Positions 29,772-36,108 of a DNA stretch of 36,108 nucleotides are shown one piece after another. The DNA comes from Methanobacteriota archaeon (GTDB lineage Archaea; Thermoplasmatota; Poseidoniia; Poseidoniales; Poseidoniaceae). Location: contig JABIGM010000019.1 of NCBI GenBank assembly GCA_018650165.1, positions 1 to 36,108 on the forward strand, written 5' to 3'. The notes beneath the pieces were generated by a model. The model was not told the origin of the DNA, searched no databases, and saw nothing but the letters and a program-made list of their open reading frames with translations. Numbering within the stretch: the stretch's first letter is position 1; the number at the start of each line of letters is the position of its first letter. Both the position numbers and the translations under genes were made by a program.

Positions 29772-31094
29772 GTGATGGTACAGAGGCCACGCGGAACACG
29801 GGACTTTCTCCCGGATGTCATGAACAGGCGCCTCGCCTTTGAGAATCTTCTCGAAAACAGGGCACTGTCTCATGGTTTCAAGCGTGTTCAAACTCCAATC
29901 TTTGAGACGCTAGACCTCTTTACAGCAAAGTCCGGTCCTGGTGTTGTAAAGCAACTATATGCATTTCAAGATAAGTCGGATAGAGCATTGACTCTTCGTC
30001 CTGAATTGACAGCACCAGTAATGCGAATGGTTAGTGAAGAAATGCGCAGTTCTCCAAAGCCCCTTAGATTGTCTTACTTTGGGCAATGCTTCAGATATGA
30101 AGAATCCAAGAAAGGGCGTTATCGTGAGTTCTTCCAATATGGTGCAGAATTAATCGGTGCAAGCGGACCTCTAGCTGAAGCGGAGGTTGTCGCTCTTGCT
30201 ATCGACATGCTCGACGCTTGTGGTTTGCTGGAATATGAAGTTCGCATTGGCCATGTAGGTGTTTTACGCGATATACTAACTGGATTGGGACTTTCAGAAC
30301 AGGGTGAGCCTGAAGCTCCAGTCGCTAGTGCAATGCGCTTACTTGACAAAGGAGATTGGGACGGCCTAACTGAATTGTTTGCAGCAAATAATGTAGATTC
30401 ATCTGCAACCGGTAACCTGCGAAGATTATCTGAATTAGACGGAGGTATCGAGACCCTTGAATCCGCTAGGTCAATTCTTTCCACAATGGGAATATCTCAT
30501 GATTCACTTGATGAATTAGCAGCATTACTTACTGCATTAGAATCGTTAGCCCCAACTCCACCTTCACTCAAAGTGAATCTTTGTGTTGCGCGTGGATTGG
30601 ATTACTACACAGGTATGGTTTTCGAAGTTAATGTTGCAGAACTTGGCGGTGAAGGCCAAGTTCTTGGAGGCGGTTCTTACAAACTCCTACATTTGTTTGG
30701 ATTAGAAGACCTCGACCCTTCATGTGGATTTGGTCTAGGTTTCGACAGAGTCCTTCTTGCACTTGAAGCACAGGCTGAAAGAGCAGGTAGAAGTGAAGTT
30801 GTACCTGGCGAAACCCCTGCTCCACGCACATTGATGCTACCGTTCAAAGTCGATTCAACCGCTGTACTTGGAATTGTAAAGAGTCTGAGAGACGAAGGTC
30901 ACCATGTAGAGTTAGACCTGCGTGGTAAGAATATTGGTAAGTCCCTTGATTGGGCTTCAAAGAATGGCTTCACCAACGTAGTGATTGTAGGCCCTCAAGA
31001 TATTGAGAGTGGACAATGTAGTGTGAAGAATCTCGTTTCTGGCGACCAAAATGTGGTTAACCTAGATTCAGGATCTATCTCTGCTGTCCTCTGA
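29772..31094 (+). CDS. hisS: Histidyl-tRNA synthetase
   Basis: PRGTRDFLPD, LRPELTAPVMRM, YFGQCFRYEESKKGRYREFFQYGAELIG, ARGLDYYTGMVFEV. Start is GTG 29772 or ATG 29775. Confidence 0.96.
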   Translation: MMVQRPRGTRDFLPDVMNRRLAFENLLENRALSHGFKRVQTPIFETLDLFTAKSGPGVVKQLYAFQDKSDRALTLRPELTAPVMRMVSEEMRSSPKPLRLSYFGQCFRYEESKKGRYREFFQYGAELIGASGPLAEAEVVALAIDMLDACGLLEYEVRIGHVGVLRDILTGLGLSEQGEPEAPVASAMRLLDKGDWDGLTELFAANNVDSSATGNLRRLSELDGGIETLESARSILSTMGISHDSLDELAALLTALESLAPTPPSLKVNLCVARGLDYYTGMVFEVNVAELGGEGQVLGGGSYKLLHLFGLEDLDPSCGFGLGFDRVLLALEAQAERAGRSEVVPGETPAPRTLMLPFKVDSTAVLGIVKSLRDEGHHVELDLRGKNIGKSLDWASKNGFTNVVIVGPQDIESGQCSVKNLVSGDQNVVNLDSGSISAVL

Positions 31095-31913
31095 TTCTTT
31101 CTTGCTTGGTAAGTAAACAGCAGCCAGTGTCATTGTTGCAAGCGCTGACATGAATAGGAATCCCGGTTGCTCTTCTGCCACAGGTATGCCGTCTTCTCCA
31201 GCCTGGAAGGCTTCATCCCAAGACACAGGGTCGATTGGCAATTCAACACGGGTATCTCCTTCTGCTGAAAGTTTCATCGTGAAGTTAGCAATTTCTCCAC
31301 TGACGGTAATCGGTGAAGTCTGCTGACGGTCTCCCTTTACCTTCATCTCGATTTGTATAGATGGGTTTGCAGTCGATGCATCCCATAGAGTCTGGCCTTC
31401 AGTAATTCTATGTGTTACTGTAATCGGATTCCATCCTATTGATACCTGAGGGACATGCTGGCGGAAAATAGTGGTTGCTCCAGCCCATAATGTAATATTC
31501 AATTCTTCACAATCGTTTGTGCATGGACCATCATTATCATTATTTGTCCAGTCTCCATCGAGGTAAATATTCAGAACGATTCTAACTTCGCCATCGAGAG
31601 TCATGTTGAGCCTCTTGCTCATTTGAGGGTTCATAGAGAATCGCTGGTCGATATTTATTACACCCTGTGGCCTCTCTTGAGAATACATATTGTCTCCAGC
31701 ATTATCGGTTTCATTTGCATTGAAATGCGACCAGAAAGTAGACTGTCCATTAGACCATAGATAGAGCACGGTTTGATTTTCACAAGGCTGTTCAGGGTCT
31801 TCCATACATGGGTCGACAATCTCTTCATCCTCCATGGTTGTAGTTGTACCTCCAACTACAGGTACACTGAGCAGAATTGCCAACAAAATTGCCAATGCAC
31901 TACGGCCTCGCAT
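31068..31913 (-). CDS. Secreted/anchored hypothetical protein with PGF-like C-terminal anchor
   Basis: Signal peptide at N-terminus; C-terminal EEQPGFLFMSALATMTLAAVYLPSKK; 27-nt convergent overlap with hisS. Confidence 0.7.
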   Translation of the reverse strand: MRGRSALAILLAILLSVPVVGGTTTTMEDEEIVDPCMEDPEQPCENQTVLYLWSNGQSTFWSHFNANETDNAGDNMYSQERPQGVINIDQRFSMNPQMSKRLNMTLDGEVRIVLNIYLDGDWTNNDNDGPCTNDCEELNITLWAGATTIFRQHVPQVSIGWNPITVTHRITEGQTLWDASTANPSIQIEMKVKGDRQQTSPITVSGEIANFTMKLSAEGDTRVELPIDPVSWDEAFQAGEDGIPVAEEQPGFLFMSALATMTLAAVYLPSKKESEDSRDRS

Positions 31914-31962
31914 GGTGTATCCTTAACACCGCTATGATTTGGAACTTGCGAATCATTGCGAT

Positions 31963-33123
31963 TCAGTCAAACCGTTGAAATCCAACAGAACTACTGTTTT
32001 GAGATTTGGCCCGAGTGAGTTTGAGCATGTCTCCAAGTTGGTCAGGTTCCATGCGTGCTTTGTTCATTTCAATTCCACCTACTCCGGTAATAATTGCCAT
32101 GACTTTGATTGTATCGCCAAATCCAGGGTCCTGTCTTGCACCCCAAATTACATTGGCTTCATCACTGACATTTGCAGTCATCAAATCAACGACCTGTGAT
32201 GCGTTTTCTAGAGTCATAAATTTACCTCCAGTTACATGAATTAAAACACCGGTCGCTCCAGATACATCCACATCTAATAGTGGATGATTGAGAGCTTCGT
32301 GCACTACCTCTTCAGGTCCGCGGTCACTTTCTCCATACAGCATCATTGTGACTCCACCGTTTGCCATAATAGCGCGAACATCTGCGAAGTCGAGGTTGAT
32401 TAGAGAAGGTAATGTGATTGTTTCAACGATACCCTTCACAATTTCTGCGACCAATTGATCCATTATTGAAAATGCTTCATCCAAAGGTAGGTTTGGTACG
32501 AAATGAAGTAATCGGTTATTGTCTAGAACTAGAACTGCATCAGCAACCTGTCTCAAACTCTCAAGACCTTCCAAAGCGCGCTTCATTCTCTGTCGACGTT
32601 CTACATGGAATGGAGTTGTTACAATTCCAACAACCAATGCGCCGGCAGCTTTTGCTTCTTCAGCCACAATAGGACAAATTCCAGTACCGGAACCTCCGCC
32701 TAATCCACTAGCGATGAATACTAAATCTGCTCCTGTAACAATCCTTCGAATCATTTCCCGGCCTGCTTCTGCACAGCGCCTTCCAGTACTAGGGTCGCCT
32801 CCAGCTCCAAGCCCTCGAGTAATATGTCTACCAACTAACAATTTTTGAAGAGCGCGGGTGTGATCTAAATGCTGTTTGTCGGTATTGATTGCAACAGTAA
32901 TTGCACCTTCTACACCAAGATGAGTAATACGATTGAGTGTGTTGTTTCCTGAACCCCCGCAACCAACGATTAGAATACGCGGATTTGGAACACCGAATGA
33001 GCCCATGTCATCATCCAGCAACGCAGTAGAGCCCTTTCCAATTGCCTCTTGGGCAAGTGAAGCCACCATGTCATTCAACGATTGGTCTGCTGGTCTAGTT
33101 GTGCGTGTTGCATCGGGCCCCAT
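31963..33123 (-). CDS. ftsZ: Cell division protein FtsZ
   Basis: ILIVGCGGSGNNTLNRI, ASGLGGGSGTGICPIVAEEAK, NLDFADVRAIMANGG; GGAGG ribosome-binding site upstream of ATG. Confidence 0.95.
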   Translation of the reverse strand: MGPDATRTTRPADQSLNDMVASLAQEAIGKGSTALLDDDMGSFGVPNPRILIVGCGGSGNNTLNRITHLGVEGAITVAINTDKQHLDHTRALQKLLVGRHITRGLGAGGDPSTGRRCAEAGREMIRRIVTGADLVFIASGLGGGSGTGICPIVAEEAKAAGALVVGIVTTPFHVERRQRMKRALEGLESLRQVADAVLVLDNNRLLHFVPNLPLDEAFSIMDQLVAEIVKGIVETITLPSLINLDFADVRAIMANGGVTMMLYGESDRGPEEVVHEALNHPLLDVDVSGATGVLIHVTGGKFMTLENASQVVDLMTANVSDEANVIWGARQDPGFGDTIKVMAIITGVGGIEMNKARMEPDQLGDMLKLTRAKSQNSSSVGFQRFD

Positions 33124-33173
33124 CCCTTACGCCTCCAAGAAAAACAAGGCTGTTCATTTCACTATTAACGGTG

Positions 33174-33210
33174 ATGCTCGCGAGCATGAGTCGCGAGCCT
33201 ATTTCGCGAC
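33174..33210. promoter_or_regulatory. Tandem palindromes upstream of ftsZ
   Basis: Perfect 14-bp palindrome ATGCTCGCGAGCAT (33174-33187) followed by inverted repeat GTCGCGA-7 nt-TCGCGAC (33190-33210). Confidence 0.5.
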
Positions 33211-33241
33211 CCTAATATCAAGTCCAGTTCAGTCTGAAGAA

Positions 33242-33250
33242 TTGATATAC
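33242..33250 (+). promoter_or_regulatory. Putative TATA box for tRNA-Tyr (TTGATATAC)
   Basis: AT-rich element about 25-30 nt upstream of the tRNA 5' end. Confidence 0.4.
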
Positions 33251-33272
33251 GCGAGGTTGGTCGCACAGACTA

Positions 33273-33373
33273 CCTCGCTTAGCTCAGTTGGTAGAGCACC
33301 TGGCTGTAGTTGGAAAATTCCAAACGTCTCAGCAGACACCAGGGTGTCCCCAGTTCAAGTCTGGGAGCGGGGA
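33273..33373 (+). tRNA. tRNA-Tyr (anticodon GUA) with a 28-nt intron at 33310-33337 (position 37/38)
   Basis: Acceptor CCTCGCT/AGCGGGG with C1-G72, D stem GCTC/GAGC, anticodon stem CCTGG/CCAGG, T arm CCCAG-TTCAAGT-CTGGG, A73. Intron bounded by a 3-4-3 bulge-helix-bulge: helix CTGT/GCAG, bulges AGT and ACA. Confidence 0.93.
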
Positions 33374-33408
33374 CTCTAATTCTAGACGTTAGGTTAGTCC
33401 ACGCTAAA

Positions 33409-33463
33409 TCGAGAGGTTGAACGATGTGTGGCCAAACCTCTCTCATGAGAGCGGGGGCCACTT
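33409..33463. repeat. Copy 1 of a 55-bp non-coding element
   Basis: TCGAGAGGTTG...CCTCTCTCATGAGAGCGGGGGCCACT; the second copy has identical internal spacing. Confidence 0.8.
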
Positions 33464-33499
33464 CCGTTGGTATCAGATTCTATCTTGCTCCCCACATAG

Positions 33500-33554
33500 T
33501 CGAGAGTTTGCTCGCTTTGCTCACAGCCCTCTCTCATGAGATCGGGGACCACTA
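33500..33554. repeat. Copy 2 of a 55-bp non-coding element
   Basis: TCGAGAGTTTG...CCTCTCTCATGAGATCGGGGACCACT; 91-bp offset from copy 1. Confidence 0.8.
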
Positions 33555-33563
33555 ATCTTCGAT

Positions 33564-34247
33564 TTATTCAACGATAGCATCGAAGAATACAGCATTCCAA
33601 GAAACATTCACTTCTTCCCCACTATCTGAAACAGTTGGGAGCACAGAGCCCGGAGGATTATTTACGCTTACTTCGACATCAAGTTCGAACACTCCTTGTC
33701 CATGAGATGAATCCATCCATTCATTCACCCAGAATTGTTTATCGTTTCCGGCTACACTCAGGCTTGTTCCATTGTAATTAGGGAATACGTATAGAACAAG
33801 TGACATAGTTTCACAATCCGAATTCATGGCACTAAGTACATTGTTTTCATGACCCCATACAGCACTCACTCCAGTCGGAGTTAAGTCGACAGATACAGTA
33901 TCGCACCGGTCTTGTAATTCACCTGATGTTTCATCATAACTAATGTCTACGAAAAGTATACCAAAGCCGTTATGAGATTCAAACATCTCGTTTGGAGCAG
34001 AAAACTCTAGAGTCACTCTTTCATCATCATTAACAACTCTCGAATCTTCATAGACAAACGAATTTTCTTCAAAATCAATAGTATAATTTTCTAAATCAAA
34101 TTGAGATTGGATATCATCCTTTAAAACGAACCAGAATACCGATGCATGATAAATTACGACCGCAACTAAAAATGTCAAAAAGATAGTCATACCATTACGA
34201 GGCTCATCTTTAGAAAAAAAGTCTTTGAGAATATTATTTTCAGTCAT
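33564..34247 (-). CDS. Hypothetical membrane-anchored extracytoplasmic protein
   Basis: 227 aa; N-terminal TM (MTIFLTFLVAVVIYHASVFWFVL). Confidence 0.65.
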   Translation of the reverse strand: MTENNILKDFFSKDEPRNGMTIFLTFLVAVVIYHASVFWFVLKDDIQSQFDLENYTIDFEENSFVYEDSRVVNDDERVTLEFSAPNEMFESHNGFGILFVDISYDETSGELQDRCDTVSVDLTPTGVSAVWGHENNVLSAMNSDCETMSLVLYVFPNYNGTSLSVAGNDKQFWVNEWMDSSHGQGVFELDVEVSVNNPPGSVLPTVSDSGEEVNVSWNAVFFDAIVE

Positions 34248-35564
34248 TTAAGCACCTCTTTCGATTGCAATATTCACAAGGATATCCATTTGCCAAATAA
34301 TAAATGAAACTAGTAAAGCCACCAAACAATATATCAAGCAAGCCCAATCAATTCTGTGAATATATTTTCTTGGAATATCAATTTCTGGGAACCACTTTTT
34401 ATCGACTCCTTTACGTAAATCTGCAGGATTACTTACCAATGTGTGGAATGATTTTTCTTCCCAACCAATTCCGAAAGCGATTATAATTCCAAGTAGTGCA
34501 GCAGTAATCATTTGATTTATTGGAATAACCGATTGTATCAATTCAAGAATTGCAGATGTAGCTACAACGATCAGTATGATTGACATTATCTTCGCCATAG
34601 GCTTTGTCTTTTCATTGATGTCAAATAATCCAAATTTGAGTAAAATGTACATGGCAATGATTGGTCTGGCAATTGTGAAATGTAAATTTGTAGTGAATAT
34701 TGACCATAATTCAAGAACCTCGCCTTTGCCTTCGCCCAAAACAAATCCAGTATCGGATCCAGTGGAATATATCGAATAACCAATTAATCCTAGAGCAAAA
34801 TAAGGCGCTATAATATACAATAATTTGTTAGGATCACCTTTTATTGCCTGGTAAACCTCAATACTCACAATTGCTAATCCAGCGGCTATTCCAATCGAAT
34901 AACCTGATGTCCACATGAAATCCCATAGAGTCGAAGTAAACGATCCTCCTCCAAGGTCGATAAAGAAGAAGTATTCTGATTGTAGAATTAATCCTGGCCA
35001 CCACATCCAAACATGACCCAGAACCAAAGTTAGGAACAAACCTGCAAGAAGTGCGATATTCCTGGTAGCATCTGTTCTCTTCTCACGAGGTGCCAATCGG
35101 AATTTGATATACACTGTGCCCCACAATAATGAAGAAGAATAGTAAACGAAGCCAGGAATGTGCAAGGCTGTAAAATTTAATCCTACAACGTCTAGTATCA
35201 GTCGGAACACTATGAACCCGGCTATTATGGAGAAGCCAATTTTGACCTGTTTGATATTTCTCAAAAATGGGACAGGGTATAGTAATGCTATTGAACAAAT
35301 GCTGGCAGCAAATATGTAGTCCATAGCAAACGCGATTTCAAGCCAAAATTGCCACACGAGTCCGTCTGTTGAAAGAACCTCCTCGTTGAAATATCCAGTT
35401 GCAGCGTTTTGAATTCCTTTTGTGATGAACATCAGGCACAAAATGTGAGCGGCTATCGCTTCATTCCATGCTAAATTTTCATTGCGTCTTACGAGACGTA
35501 ATGACAATCCACCAAGAGCGATACTTAGAATTGCACCGATAAAGAGTAAATTCGTCTCTTCCAT
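34248..35564 (-). CDS. Polytopic membrane protein, function unknown
   Basis: Many hydrophobic segments; the in-frame ATG at 35564 (MEETNLLFIGAILSIALGG) is a better start than 35675, which overlaps the upstream gene. Confidence 0.7.
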   Translation of the reverse strand: MEETNLLFIGAILSIALGGLSLRLVRRNENLAWNEAIAAHILCLMFITKGIQNAATGYFNEEVLSTDGLVWQFWLEIAFAMDYIFAASICSIALLYPVPFLRNIKQVKIGFSIIAGFIVFRLILDVVGLNFTALHIPGFVYYSSSLLWGTVYIKFRLAPREKRTDATRNIALLAGLFLTLVLGHVWMWWPGLILQSEYFFFIDLGGGSFTSTLWDFMWTSGYSIGIAAGLAIVSIEVYQAIKGDPNKLLYIIAPYFALGLIGYSIYSTGSDTGFVLGEGKGEVLELWSIFTTNLHFTIARPIIAMYILLKFGLFDINEKTKPMAKIMSIILIVVATSAILELIQSVIPINQMITAALLGIIIAFGIGWEEKSFHTLVSNPADLRKGVDKKWFPEIDIPRKYIHRIDWACLIYCLVALLVSFIIWQMDILVNIAIERGA

Positions 35565-35646
35565 AATCTCGGCTAAATCAGTGTCTACAATAACTTTGGC
35601 CCGAATAGAAGTAATTTGGCTATTTTTGATCCAAGTCTGGTAATTA

Positions 35647-36108
35647 TCAAACCGGTTGGAGAGTCTGATAACCACCAGGACGCATCAATTTACCATCTCT
35701 GCATAACGCATCGACCAAATCTTCAGCAGCATCTCGTGAAATATCGCAGCGATTCGCTTCTGTCAGAACATCATTGAGAGATACAACTTGTCCTGTTTCC
35801 ACATGTATTCTTCGAACTATTTCTAGGATTGTTCTTTCTCGAATCCTATTATTTCTTGGTCGACTTTTCTCTTTCTCAATAATTTCGTCAGCTTCTTCCA
35901 TAGTAATTGGGAATTCTATATTTCTGGAATCGATATTGTGATTTCTTAATTTTTGATCTATTACACATTGAATACAATGTTCGTCAATATTTTCTCGAAG
36001 TAGTTTTTCAATAAACTGACTTCGAGAACTATACTCTCCCTCTTCACTCTTCTTCTCAATCAAGTCAATTAAATCACTACTTAGGCTCACAGATAACTGG
36101 TACTTCCT
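35647..36108 (-). CDS. Ribbon-helix-helix protein with C-terminal MCM-type winged-helix-like domain (5' end truncated by window edge)
   Basis: The frame stays open upstream of the track start: RKYQLS-VSLSSDLIDLIEKKSEEGEYSSRSQFIEKLLREN is RHH-like; C-terminal ILEIVRRIHVETGQVVSLNDVLTEANRCDISRDAAEDLVDALCRDGKLMRPGGY resembles the MCM C-terminal WH. Confidence 0.65.
   Translation of the reverse strand, partial: RKYQLSVSLSSDLIDLIEKKSEEGEYSSRSQFIEKLLRENIDEHCIQCVIDQKLRNHNIDSRNIEFPITMEEADEIIEKEKSRPRNNRIRERTILEIVRRIHVETGQVVSLNDVLTEANRCDISRDAAEDLVDALCRDGKLMRPGGYQTLQPV

Overview
The window looks like chromosomal DNA from a marine euryarchaeon; Marine Group II / Poseidoniales-like is my inference from gene content and style, and no search was run. 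It is gene-dense. Main blocks: (1) pus10 with an inserted SAP-like segment; (2) a conserved archaeal cluster L21e-rpoF-DUF655-ksgA, followed by an HhH/zinc-ribbon protein, a 2Fe-2S ferredoxin, a 52-aa membrane protein missing from the ORF track, and corA; (3) a large RND/MMPL exporter; (4) tRNA-Leu(UAG); (5) a poly-Asp membrane protein; (6) an RNase R-like gene and a DnaJ-like gene divergent from secE; (7) a secE-spt5-L11-L1-L10-L12 translation/secretion cluster; (8) a structured intergenic region; (9) phosphomannomutase/RidA, DUF354, Nudix and cis-prenyltransferase genes; (10) an MscS channel; (11) an M14 carboxypeptidase followed by an NSS transporter; (12) hisS and ftsZ; (13) an intron-containing tRNA-Tyr(GUA); (14) a two-copy 55-bp non-coding repeat; (15) a terminal membrane-protein / RHH-winged-helix region. 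No CRISPR array or transposon was seen. The most unusual points are a degenerate Nudix-like domain fused to the N-terminus of Spt5/NusG, immediately followed by an L11 gene that encodes only the C-terminal domain; overlapping alternative hairpins in front of L1; a six-hairpin intergenic segment; the paired 55-bp elements after tRNA-Tyr; and an RHH plus MCM-type winged-helix protein.
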